NCBI RefSeq assembly: GCF_004054195.1 | Contig: NZ_SBIW01000003.1 | Location: 1 to 64,000, forward strand | Source of the DNA: Mucilaginibacter gilvus | GTDB taxonomy: Bacteria; Bacteroidota; Bacteroidia; Sphingobacteriales; Sphingobacteriaceae | Reading direction: 5' to 3' | DNA: 64,000 nucleotides | Shown here: piece by piece, positions 32,446 through 40,397 of the stretch | Layout: each line of letters opens with the position of its first letter | Numbering within the stretch: position 1 is the first letter of the stretch | The notes under the pieces: model-generated | Seen by the model: the letters and a program-made list of their open reading frames with translations, nothing else | Databases searched by the model: none | Told to the model about the DNA's origin: nothing | Position numbers and translations under genes: made by a program

Positions 32446-32883
32446 ATGAAAAAAGTTTTTATCGTTTTAGGCATCAGTTTAGTAATAGCAGCGTGTGGCG
32501 GCTCAAAACCGGGCGAAGCAGAAGGTGGCGACACCTCAACAACAGCAACTAACCAAACAGCCACAGCGGCGCAACCAAACGTAGATACCTCTGCAACTAA
32601 AATAGGTACAGAGCCTGCTGCTGCTGCAGCGACCCCGGGCAAAGGCGCTACGCTTATAGCCGGCAGCGATTGCACCACTTGCCATAAAGAGCACCAAAAA
32701 ATTGTAGGCCCTGCGTTTGCAGATATCGCCAAAAAATATACTGCTGCTGATGAAGAAAAATTAGCTAAGAAAGTAATAGCAGGCGGCAGCGGCAACTGGG
32801 GCGATATTGCCATGAGCCCGCACCCGGCAATTTCTTTGGCGGATGCTAAGGAAATGGTGAAATACATTTTATCAGTAAAATAA
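32446..32883 (+). CDS. c-type cytochrome lipoprotein
   Basis: The 145-residue protein starts at the ATG at 32446; upstream in-frame sequence lacks a signal. It has a lipobox (VIAACGG, Cys17), a long Ala/Thr-rich linker (20-65) and one class I cytochrome c domain with CTTCH (Cys76, Cys79, His80) and probable axial Met123 in DIAMSPHP. It is membrane-anchored and periplasmic. Its position inside the sugar-oxidation cluster makes it the likely electron acceptor for the GMC dehydrogenases, passing electrons to a terminal oxidase. Confidence 0.9.
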   Translation: MKKVFIVLGISLVIAACGGSKPGEAEGGDTSTTATNQTATAAQPNVDTSATKIGTEPAAAAATPGKGATLIAGSDCTTCHKEHQKIVGPAFADIAKKYTAADEEKLAKKVIAGGSGNWGDIAMSPHPAISLADAKEMVKYILSVK

Positions 32884-32926
32884 GGTTTAACCGGCTCGAA
32901 GAACTAAGTATTTAAACACATAAATT

Positions 32927-34180
32927 ATGACCGTAACTACACGCGTTAAGTTATCAGCCATGATGTTCCTCCAGTTTTTTATCTGGGGCGCATGGTTTGT
33001 AACAATGGGAACGTACCTTGGTAAAACGCTGGGCGCGAGCGGAACAGAAAACGCGACTGCTTATTCAAGCCAATCGTGGGGTGCCATTATAGCGCCATTT
33101 ATCATCGGCTTAATTGCTGATCGTTACTTCTCCGCCCAAAAAGTATTGGGTGTTTTGCACTTAACGGGTGCTGCGCTATTGTTTTACATCACTACCATTC
33201 CAAACTTTAACGCGTTTTTGCCGGTTATTTTTGCTTACATGATCGTTTACATGCCAACCCTGGCACTTGTAAACTCCGTATCGTTTAAACAGATGACTAA
33301 CCCAAGCAAGGAGTTTCCACCTATCAGGGTGTTAGGCACCTTCGGTTGGATAGTTGCCGGTACCGTAATAGGCTGGCTTGGTTGGGAGGCAAATAACACA
33401 TTGGTTTTAACCTTCAAGATGGCAGCTGTCGCATCCTTAATATTAGGTTTGCTAAGTTTCTCTCTGCCTTCAACGCCACCTGCTAAAAAAGGACAGAAAT
33501 CGAGTATGAGCGATATCCTGGGTCTTGATGCTATCGGGTTGTTGAAGAATTCCTCTTACCTGGTGTTTTTTCTCGCTTCTATAGCTATTTGCGTGCCGCT
33601 TGCATTTTACTACAACTTTACCAACCCGTTCCTTAACGAAATGGGGATGAAGAAAGCCGCGTTCATTCAATCATTTGGTCAATGGTCGGAGCTTGCATTT
33701 ATGGCTTTGATGCCGTTGTTCTTTGTACGGCTGGGTGTTAAAAAGATGCTTGCGATAGGCATGCTGGCCTGGGTATTACGTTACGTGTTTTTCGCCTATG
33801 GCGATGTGGGCAGTAACTACTGGATGCTCATCACAGGCATTGTATTGCATGGCGTTTGCTACGATTTCTTCTTTGTAACAGGTCAGATCTATACAGATAA
33901 CCTGGCAGGGGAGAAGTTTAAAAGCGCCGCGCAGGGCTTTATAACACTTGCTACTTACGGTGTGGGTATGCTTATCGGCTCTTACATCTCGGGCCCGATA
34001 GTTGATAAATGGCAAACATCTCCAACCACGCATAACTGGACAACCATCTGGTTGATCCCGGGCGGCATAGCAGCGGTAGTGTTGCTGGTGTTCCTCATTT
34101 TCTTTAAAGATAAGAACCAGATCCAAACCAATCCTTCTTTAGAAATTGACGGCGAGCCGAAAGGCCGCTTAGAAGTATAA
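32927..34180 (+). CDS. MFS transporter, nucleoside:H+ symporter (NupG/XapB) type
   Basis: The 417-residue, 12-TM protein begins LSAMMFLQFFIWGAWFVTMGTYL, the N-terminal signature of the NupG/XapB family. Another family block is VRVLGTFGWI-like (IRVLGTFGWIVAG, about 137-149). In Bacteroidota sugar clusters such genes often sit with TIM-barrel and Gfo/Idh/MocA genes and may carry sugars or glycosides instead of nucleosides. It is 3 bp upstream of the next gene, so cotranscribed. Confidence 0.85.
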   Translation: MTVTTRVKLSAMMFLQFFIWGAWFVTMGTYLGKTLGASGTENATAYSSQSWGAIIAPFIIGLIADRYFSAQKVLGVLHLTGAALLFYITTIPNFNAFLPVIFAYMIVYMPTLALVNSVSFKQMTNPSKEFPPIRVLGTFGWIVAGTVIGWLGWEANNTLVLTFKMAAVASLILGLLSFSLPSTPPAKKGQKSSMSDILGLDAIGLLKNSSYLVFFLASIAICVPLAFYYNFTNPFLNEMGMKKAAFIQSFGQWSELAFMALMPLFFVRLGVKKMLAIGMLAWVLRYVFFAYGDVGSNYWMLITGIVLHGVCYDFFFVTGQIYTDNLAGEKFKSAAQGFITLATYGVGMLIGSYISGPIVDKWQTSPTTHNWTTIWLIPGGIAAVVLLVFLIFFKDKNQIQTNPSLEIDGEPKGRLEV

Positions 34181-34183
34181 CCT

Positions 34184-35071
34184 ATGGCAACAAACCAAAA
34201 CAGGAGAACGGCCATCAAAGGCCTTATAGCCGGTAGCGCCGCTATTGGCGCATCGGGTATATTATCATCTTTTAAAGCCGCCGAAAACGAGCCTATGGAC
34301 GATAAATTGAAAGGAAACATTAACCACGCCGTTTGCCAGTGGTGCTATAGCGATTTCAGCGTAGAGGACCTTTGCAAAGCCGCCAAGGAAATCGGCATAA
34401 AAGGTATCGACCTGGTTGGTCCCAAAGATTGGCCCACCCTAAAAAAATACGGACTGTTTTCCAGCATGTGTAACGGTGCCGAAATAAACCTGACCGATGG
34501 TTTTGGCGATAAAGTTTACCATGCCGAACTGCATAAGCGCTACACCGAAATGATACCCAAAGTAGCCGAAGCCGGTTATAAGAACCTTATTTGCTTTAGT
34601 GGCAGCCGTCGCGGTAAAACCGACGAGGAGGGATGGAACAACTGTGTGGAAGGGCTTAAACCTATGGTAGCGCTTGCCGAAAAGCACGGTATTGTATTAG
34701 TGATGGAACTGCTTAACAGCAAAATTGACCACAAAGATTACCAGTGCGATAGGGTAGAGTGGGGTGCTGAGCTTTGCAAAAGGCTGGGCAGCGAACACTT
34801 TAAACTGCTGTTTGATATTTACCACATGCAAATTGATGAGGGCGATGTGATCCGCAATATCCGCGCTTACCACCAGTACATAAACCACTACCACACAGGT
34901 GGTGTACCTGGCCGTAACGAGATAGACGATACGCAGGAGCTTTACTATCCCGCCATTATGAAGGCGATATTAGAAACCGGGCACAAAGGCTTTGTGGCGC
35001 AGGAATTTATACCGAAACAAAAAGACAAACTGGCCTCGCTTAAGAAGGCAGTACACATCTGCGACGTTTAA
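34184..35071 (+). CDS. Hydroxypyruvate isomerase-like TIM barrel, Tat-type signal
   Basis: The 295-residue protein has a Tat-like signal (NRRTAIKGLIAGSAAIGASG) and a hydroxypyruvate-isomerase-like TIM barrel: GIDLVGPKDWPTLKKYGL, GKTDEEGWNNCVEGLKP, VMELLNSKIDHKDYQCD, LLFDIYHMQIDEGD, HTGGVPGRNEID and VAQEFIPK. Metal-binding Glu, Asp, His and Glu positions are all present. Export is unusual for hydroxypyruvate isomerase, so the true substrate is probably a keto-sugar or glycoside in the periplasm. It is one of four TIM-barrel isomerase-like proteins in the cluster. Confidence 0.87.
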   Translation: MATNQNRRTAIKGLIAGSAAIGASGILSSFKAAENEPMDDKLKGNINHAVCQWCYSDFSVEDLCKAAKEIGIKGIDLVGPKDWPTLKKYGLFSSMCNGAEINLTDGFGDKVYHAELHKRYTEMIPKVAEAGYKNLICFSGSRRGKTDEEGWNNCVEGLKPMVALAEKHGIVLVMELLNSKIDHKDYQCDRVEWGAELCKRLGSEHFKLLFDIYHMQIDEGDVIRNIRAYHQYINHYHTGGVPGRNEIDDTQELYYPAIMKAILETGHKGFVAQEFIPKQKDKLASLKKAVHICDV

Positions 35072-35118
35072 ACCTTCAGGGGTTTACAGCGTCAAAGTTC
35101 GAATTATAAACAAGATAC

Positions 35119-35994
35119 ATGACAACCAGGAGAAATTTTTTAGTACAGGCGGGCGTTGCTTCGGCCGCCATCATGCTTGCCCCCCAATTATTATCGGCAA
35201 AAGGCAAACCGGGCGTTGGGCTTCAGTTATACAGCTTGCGCGATCAGTTGCCTAAAGATGTAAAAGGCGTAATTGCCAACATCGCTAAAGCAGGATACTC
35301 GGAAGTAGAAACTTTCGGCTACTCTAAGCAAGGCGGTTTTTGGGGTTTAAGCGCCAAAGAATTTAGCGCTTTACTAAAGGCAAACGGCTTAACCACCCCA
35401 AGCGGGCACTACGGTTTGGATGAATACTTCGGTACAGGTAAAATGGATCAGCTGAACAGCTACATAGAGGCTGCGCTGATAACCGGCCAAACGTATATCA
35501 TTATCCCAAGCATCAACCACGAGTTTATTAAAACAGTAGCCGATTTTAAAGCGGTTGCCGAAAAAATGAACAAGATTGCCGAGATCCTGAAACCAAAAGG
35601 GTTAAAACTGGGCTACCATAACCACAATTTTGAGTGGAAAGAAACCGAAGGCACAACCTTTTACGATACCATCCTGAACGAAACCGATCCTAAATTGGTG
35701 AACATGGAGATGGACCTGTACTGGGTGGTTCGCGCGGGTTACAACCCTTTAGATATTTTCAAGAAACATCCGGGCCGTTTCACTTTTGTACACATCAAGG
35801 ATATGGATAAAACCAACCATGAGCTGAACACCGAAATTGGTAACGGCACTATCGACTTTAAAAGCATCCTTGGGCAGGCTAAAAAGGCGGGCATCAAACA
35901 TTTTATTGTGGAGCAGGAGAACTTTACCAATATCGACCCATACCAAAGCATTGCGCAAAGCAGCAAATACATCAAAGGCCTGCTTGCTGTTTAG
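35119..35994 (+). CDS. Exported sugar phosphate isomerase/epimerase-like TIM barrel
   Basis: The 291-residue protein has a Tat-like signal (TTRRNFLVQAGVASAAIMLA) and the same TIM-barrel family as 21361-22281: VGLQLYSLRDQLPKDVKG, GYHNHNFEWKE, NMEMDLYWVVRAG, FVHIKDMDKTN and HFIVEQENF. Relatives are known to epimerise or eliminate 3-keto-glycosides, which suits the neighbouring GMC dehydrogenases and the DUF1080 hydrolase 30 bp downstream. Substrate is inferred from context only. Confidence 0.86.
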   Translation: MTTRRNFLVQAGVASAAIMLAPQLLSAKGKPGVGLQLYSLRDQLPKDVKGVIANIAKAGYSEVETFGYSKQGGFWGLSAKEFSALLKANGLTTPSGHYGLDEYFGTGKMDQLNSYIEAALITGQTYIIIPSINHEFIKTVADFKAVAEKMNKIAEILKPKGLKLGYHNHNFEWKETEGTTFYDTILNETDPKLVNMEMDLYWVVRAGYNPLDIFKKHPGRFTFVHIKDMDKTNHELNTEIGNGTIDFKSILGQAKKAGIKHFIVEQENFTNIDPYQSIAQSSKYIKGLLAV

Positions 35995-36024
35995 TATTCC
36001 ATTCGAACCAATAATTCATAAAAT

Positions 36025-36792
36025 ATGAAACATCAACTAATATTCACCGCGCTGCTTTCTGCAAGCTTTTTTGCAGCCAACGCGCAGCAGGGGGCAAAAC
36101 CCGAGGATACCGAAAAGTGGGAACCCGTACCAAAGGTAGTAACCGCAGGTAAAACCACCAGCGACGCACCATCAGACGCTATCATTTTGTTCGACGGGAA
36201 GAATCTCGACGAATGGGTAGACGTTGCCAGCGGCACACCTGCCAAGTGGGACGTGAAGGACGATATCCTGACCGTTAACAAATCCACGGGCAATATCGAA
36301 ACAAAAAAGAAGTTCGGTAACTACCAGTTACACATTGAGTGGAAGGTGCCTGCAAACATCAGCGGTACCGGCCAGGCACGCGGCAATAGTGGCATTTTCT
36401 TAGCCTCCATAGGCAAAGGCGACCTGGGTTACGAATTGCAGGTGTTAGACTCCTACAATAACAAAACCTACGTAAACGGTATGGCCGGCAGCATTTACAA
36501 GCAATTCATCCCGTTGGCAAACCCAACCAAGGCCCCCGGCGTATGGAACGTTTACGACGTAATTTGGACCGCCCCAACCTTCGATGGCGACAAAGTAAAA
36601 ACCCCTGCCCGTGTAACCGTTTTATTTAACGGCGTACTGGTAGAGAACAACATCGAACTGCTTGGCCCAACCCAATACATCGGCGCACCAGGCTACCGTT
36701 CCGCTCATGGTCCGGCCCCAATAAAGCTGCAGGCCCACGGCGACAAAAGCGAACCACTTAGCTTCCGCAACATTTGGGTAAGAGAGCTGTAA
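36025..36792 (+). CDS. DUF1080 protein, putative 3-keto-glycoside hydrolase
   Basis: The 255-residue exported protein has a Sec signal (1-20, NAQQ) and one DUF1080 concanavalin-like domain starting AIILFDGKNLDEWV. Conserved blocks are KKKFGNYQLHIEWKVP, RGNSGIFL, YELQVLDSYNNKTY, PGVWNVYDVIWTAP and KLQAHGDKSEPLSFRNIWVREL. The Pfam domain is now named 3-keto-disaccharide hydrolase after work in Bacteroides, where such proteins cleave 3-keto-sugars. It is the last gene of the cluster and is followed by a strong terminator. Confidence 0.88.
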   Translation: MKHQLIFTALLSASFFAANAQQGAKPEDTEKWEPVPKVVTAGKTTSDAPSDAIILFDGKNLDEWVDVASGTPAKWDVKDDILTVNKSTGNIETKKKFGNYQLHIEWKVPANISGTGQARGNSGIFLASIGKGDLGYELQVLDSYNNKTYVNGMAGSIYKQFIPLANPTKAPGVWNVYDVIWTAPTFDGDKVKTPARVTVLFNGVLVENNIELLGPTQYIGAPGYRSAHGPAPIKLQAHGDKSEPLSFRNIWVREL

Positions 36793-36819
36793 CACCTTCT
36801 GCAACCCACATAAAATACA

Positions 36820-36850
36820 AAGCCGGCCACGAAAGTAAGCCGGCTTTTTT
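36820..36850 (+). terminator. Terminator of the sugar-oxidation cluster
   Basis: An 8-bp perfect stem (36820-36827 AAGCCGGC with 36839-36846 GCCGGCTT) is followed by a T-run, 27 bp beyond the DUF1080 stop codon. Confidence 0.85.
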
Positions 36851-36859
36851 ATGGGTAAT

Positions 36860-37560
36860 ATTTTAATCCCCTCTCCGGAGGAGGTGCTGCGGGCAAGAGC
36901 GCGAAGGCAGGGGTGGGTTAGCCACCATGCGGCCACTACAACGCCTTAAAAACCGCTTTCCCATGCGGCGCGAGGGTTAACAAAAGTTAACACAATTTCG
37001 AAAATTGTTTTTTAAATATTTGATAATCAATATGTTAAAAAATAACAGGGTTAACACATTTCCCCCCATAATAGTGCCACCATAAATGCCAAATATTTTA
37101 TTAGGAAACCGTGAACGCCATTTAATAAACATGGTTTTCTCATGGGCTATTACGCCCTGTGGGCGCATGCTGGTCAAGCGCGCAAAGGCAGGGGTGGGTT
37201 AGCGGCAACGCGATAATGCAGCTAAAGTTCCCCTCCTCGGAGGGGCGGGCAAGAGCGCGAAGGCGGCGTGGGTTAGCCATCATGCAATAACCACTCTTGT
37301 CATGCTCGAGCGCAGCGAAGCATCTAATCACCACCATGCAATAACCGCCTTGTCATGCTTGAGCGCAGCGAAGCATCTAATCGCCACCATGCTATAACCA
37401 CCATGCGGTAAGCGATTGTCATGGTGAGCCTGTCGAACCACTAACCACCTACCCAATCAACCACTCACCAATTAGGGCGTTGCCTGCGGCCCGGGCTTTG
37501 CAGGGCTGCGCTGCGCTCCGGCCCGATGGGCTAAACCCTTTCAATCCCTAACGCGGGGGA
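36860..37560. repeat. Block of dispersed non-coding repeats
   Basis: This gene-free stretch holds several repeat classes. Class A (GGGCAAGAGCGCGAAGGC followed by GTGGGTTAGCC) occurs near 36891-36930, 37172-37211 and 37247-37285. Class B (TGTCATGCTYGAGCGCAGCG followed by AAGCATCTAATC) occurs at 37298-37346 and 37351-37399, period 53 bp. Singles are GTCATGGTGAGCCTGTCGAACC-like DNA near 37417-37440 and a GC-rich palindromic element near 37484-37557. These resemble intergenic repeats scattered through Bacteroidota genomes. The AT-rich interval 36970-37140 shows no gene. Confidence 0.75.
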
Positions 37561-37701
37561 TTGGGTAGAAAGCGAAACAATAAAAATCATTTTAGAGCGA
37601 TAATTATCAAGTAATCGCCACTGTAATTTAAGTTTAATTTGGTTGGTTACTGATGTTGTAGTTTATTTTTTTTAATTTTCACAAAACCTAAATATCACAT
37701 T

Positions 37702-39036
37702 ATGAACTGGAAAAAGTATTTAAACGCAAATCGACTTCGTACTTCTGATAGAGAAAGAGAATTGGATCCACGAAATGAATTTGAAAGCGATTTTGGAAGG
37801 GTCATTTTTAGCCCTGCAACCAGAAGAATGCACGATAAGACACAAGTGTTTCCATTGACTTCGGACGACAACATTCACTCTCGACTTACACACTCTTTAG
37901 AAGTAATGTCAATAGGGCATTCTTTAGGATTGAATATATGTCAAAATAGCGAGTTTATCAAATCACTTGGTCTTGACCAGCGCGACTTAATTAGGGAAAT
38001 ACCAATCATACTTAAAAATGCATGTTTAGTACATGATATTGGAAATCCACCATTTGGCCACTTTGGAGAGACCGTTATACAGACATATTTCGAGAAATTA
38101 TTTAAGACAGAGTCCTTTGGTTTAAATGAAATCGAAAGAGAAGATTTTACTCTTTTTGATGGTAATGCTCAAGGCTTCAGAGTGTTAACAAAGCTTCAGA
38201 TGTTGGAAGATATCTATGGATTGAATTTAACTTATGCCTCATTGGCGGCTTACATAAAGTATCCAAATACTGGTAAAATAGACAAGAAGTTTTTATATCA
38301 GAAAAAAAGAGGAGTGTTTCAATCAGAAAAAAATTATTTGGAAGAAATTGCGGATGGGTGTGGCTTATATAAAAACACAAAGATAATTCGACATCCACTT
38401 GCTTACTTGATGGAGGCCGCTGATTCAATTTGTTACTTGGTTATGGATATTGAAGACGGTTTTAATAAAAGTCTATACACTTATGATTTTATAAAAAGTA
38501 AATTAGTAGGACTACAAGGGATGACAGAACAATTTTTAAAATTGGAAAGTAAATATCAAACACCTTTGGGTCGGGTTGTGAACTTGAGAATATATTTAAT
38601 AAAAAGACTCGTAGATTTGTCAGTATCGAACTTTATGAAAAATATAACCATTATTTGTGAAGGGAAATATAATCATGAATTAATACATGATGATGAGTTT
38701 AAACTTGCCGATACTCTGCAAGATTTTTGCGTGAATGAGATTTTTCCGAAACGTGAAGTCCAGTCGTTGGAATTAACAGGGCACTCTGTTTTAAGTGGTT
38801 TGCTCGATTATTATATTAAATTTACTTTTCACGAAAGTAAAGATTATAGAAAACGAGCTGTAGGCTTAATTTCAGAAAGCGTAAAAAAGGTTGCTTATAA
38901 AGAATACGGCGTTAGTAACTTTGATAGTCTTAATAAATATTATAAGTTAAGAGTAATTGTAGATTTTATCAGCGGGATGACTGATCAATACGCATTAAAT
39001 CATTTTCAAAAATTAAGTGGCCAAAAAATTAATTGA
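37702..39036 (+). CDS. dgt: dGTPase (HD-domain dNTP triphosphohydrolase)
   Basis: The 444-residue protein hydrolyses dNTPs, chiefly dGTP, to deoxynucleoside and triphosphate. The HD metal site is intact: RLTHSLEV (His64), VHDIGNPPFGHFGE (His111-Asp112, His120) and EAADSICYLVMDIEDG (Asp241). The substrate-contact motif FDGNAQGFRVL (153-163) is typical of dGTPases. Length matches the family. Base composition is unlike its neighbours: sampled 60-base lines are 25-35 % G+C versus about 50 % in adjoining genes. It overlaps the next gene by 20 bp. Some dGTPases defend against phage by depleting dGTP; the location after a repeat block fits an acquired module. Confidence 0.92.
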   Translation: MNWKKYLNANRLRTSDRERELDPRNEFESDFGRVIFSPATRRMHDKTQVFPLTSDDNIHSRLTHSLEVMSIGHSLGLNICQNSEFIKSLGLDQRDLIREIPIILKNACLVHDIGNPPFGHFGETVIQTYFEKLFKTESFGLNEIEREDFTLFDGNAQGFRVLTKLQMLEDIYGLNLTYASLAAYIKYPNTGKIDKKFLYQKKRGVFQSEKNYLEEIADGCGLYKNTKIIRHPLAYLMEAADSICYLVMDIEDGFNKSLYTYDFIKSKLVGLQGMTEQFLKLESKYQTPLGRVVNLRIYLIKRLVDLSVSNFMKNITIICEGKYNHELIHDDEFKLADTLQDFCVNEIFPKREVQSLELTGHSVLSGLLDYYIKFTFHESKDYRKRAVGLISESVKKVAYKEYGVSNFDSLNKYYKLRVIVDFISGMTDQYALNHFQKLSGQKIN

Positions 39037-39808
39037 TATACGAACTTTAATTGATAAATCAGGACCAGCGTTTTATCAATATCTTCACCAATTGCTCCAT
39101 GATGATATTATGGAAAAATTGATGGAGATAAACTTGCAAACTGATGTGTATATTTTTAGTGGAATAATTCGAAATTACTTTTTGAAAATTTACAGAAAGC
39201 GAGATGTGGATGTCGTTTTAGGAAACGAGATTAATATTACCGAACGTTTTAAAGACCTGCCTTTTCAAAAAAACAGCTTCGGTGGATATAAAATATCATT
39301 TCCCTCTGGACCCTTAGATTTATGGTTTATAAAAGATACTTGGGCTTTCCAGCATTCGCAAAAAACATTTGAATTTAATTTGGAGAAAAAAATACCTGAT
39401 ACAGCGTTTTTTAATTTTTCTTCAATAGTTTATTCTTTAAATAAAAAGCAGTTTTATTACACCAAGCATTTTGTCAAATTTTTGAGAGATAAAAAGCTGG
39501 ATTACGTGTATAAAGAGAATCCAAACTACTGCCTTTGCATAGTAAATACTTTATATTATGCTGATAGATACGAATTAAAGATTGCCGATAGATTATTGAA
39601 TTTTATCACGGATTTGTACAAGAAAAACCTGTATGACTTTCAAACTACGCAGCTAAAACATTTTGGTGAAATTATATATAGTGACTCGGAAATAGAAAAA
39701 AGATTAACGTCATACCAACCAGCAAACGTTAGTAAAAACAGTAAGAATATTTCAAAGCAAAGTCATCGTTCGGCAAAACGAACAGTAGCTATCAATAGTT
39801 CAAGATAG
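39017..39808 (+). CDS. CCA/poly(A)-polymerase-like nucleotidyltransferase
   Basis: The 263-residue protein starts at a GTG inside the dGTPase gene. Residues 44-70 (VYIFSGIIRNYFLK followed by RKRDVDVVLG) match the head of polymerase-beta-fold nucleotidyltransferases of the tRNA CCA/poly(A) polymerase type: SG motif, helix with Arg, then DxD (Asp63, Asp65). A third carboxylate is likely Asp101 in GPLDLWF. The C-terminal half is helical, without the usual CCA-enzyme neck and body motifs, and ends in a basic tail. G+C is very low (a sampled line 22 %). It is too divergent to be the housekeeping CCA enzyme. It may modify tRNA or another target together with the dGTPase. Confidence 0.72.
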   Translation: MAKKLIDIRTLIDKSGPAFYQYLHQLLHDDIMEKLMEINLQTDVYIFSGIIRNYFLKIYRKRDVDVVLGNEINITERFKDLPFQKNSFGGYKISFPSGPLDLWFIKDTWAFQHSQKTFEFNLEKKIPDTAFFNFSSIVYSLNKKQFYYTKHFVKFLRDKKLDYVYKENPNYCLCIVNTLYYADRYELKIADRLLNFITDLYKKNLYDFQTTQLKHFGEIIYSDSEIEKRLTSYQPANVSKNSKNISKQSHRSAKRTVAINSSR

Positions 39809-39869
39809 AAGTTGTGTTTGTATGTTACTGTTAAGATATATAAAAAAACTGCTATACTTTTAGCCCCCA

Positions 39870-40103
39870 TCACCCCACCTCATAATAACTAATCCCCGTT
39901 CCGCCATAGTTCCGAAGCACGTCTACGGCTTCCTGGGCCAGGCGGGAGGTTTGGGTTTTAATGTTCATGATCACTTGCGGGCCGTTAGCGGCGGGGATCA
40001 GTTCGATATCTTCTTCCAAAAATTCGTTTCCAAGCAGGTATTCGTGGGCGTCTTCGGCGTGGCTGGCATCATCAAAGGTGGCGGTGGCTATGTGTGGCGT
40101 CAT
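39870..40103 (-). CDS. Small hypothetical protein (stress-protein-like fold)
   Basis: The 77-residue protein MTPHIATATFDDASHAEDAHEYL... has a beta-alpha-beta pattern: strand TATF, helix with acidic residues, central strand QVIMNIKT and a helix TSRLAQEAVDVLRNYGG. It resembles short ferredoxin-like domains such as the N-terminus of YflT-type general stress proteins. Base composition returns to that of the host, so it lies outside the AT-rich cassette. It is convergent with the nucleotidyltransferase. Function is unknown. Confidence 0.55.
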   Translation of the reverse strand: MTPHIATATFDDASHAEDAHEYLLGNEFLEEDIELIPAANGPQVIMNIKTQTSRLAQEAVDVLRNYGGTGISYYEVG

Positions 40104-40397
40104 GTGGATATAACACCTTTTTAGTTCATTTGTTCTTTTTGGTTCATTAGTTCATCTGTTCAATAGTTCATTGGTGCAGGGGTGGCAATAATGTGGTATG
40201 AGCTACTTATAACTCATAACTCACCACCCACACCCCCCCCATTCACAACTCACCACTCCCCATCCTTGTTCTTTTAAGAAAAAGTGTTAAGTATTGATTT
40301 CTTTTTTGTAAATTTTGAACCTATTTACTCCTCCTTCCGTAGAAGTGTAAATAACCATACCAAATAAACTTATTGTTCCTAATCCCCTAATAAATTA
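40104..40397. other. Intergenic region with simple GTTCAT repeats
   Basis: A 294-bp region upstream of the hybrid sensor kinase. Positions 40120-40175 hold degenerate direct repeats of the type GTTCATTxGTTC, then a run rich in CACCACxC (40220-40265). Such simple repeats are frequent between Bacteroidota genes. The promoter of the sensor gene must lie in 40270-40397, where only a weak TAAATTTTG-like element was noticed. Confidence 0.5.

Noticed and set aside
30061..35994. True sugar-phosphate metabolism (isomerases of phosphorylated sugars)
   Set aside because: Several members carry export signals and sit with GMC dehydrogenases, making phosphorylated substrates improbable despite the family name.
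36000..37180. Short open frames in and beyond the DUF1080 gene and the repeat block
   Set aside because: They have no recognisable composition of real proteins, overlap repeats, and are not preceded by promoter-like DNA.
37298..37399. Two 49-bp repeats with period 53 bp as a mini-CRISPR
   Set aside because: Only two copies with 4-bp spacing; the sequence resembles dispersed intergenic repeats and there are no cas genes.
37600..39850. Prophage or integrative element carrying the dGTPase cassette
   Set aside because: No integrase, structural phage gene, tRNA or flanking attachment repeat is visible; only base composition and location suggest transfer.
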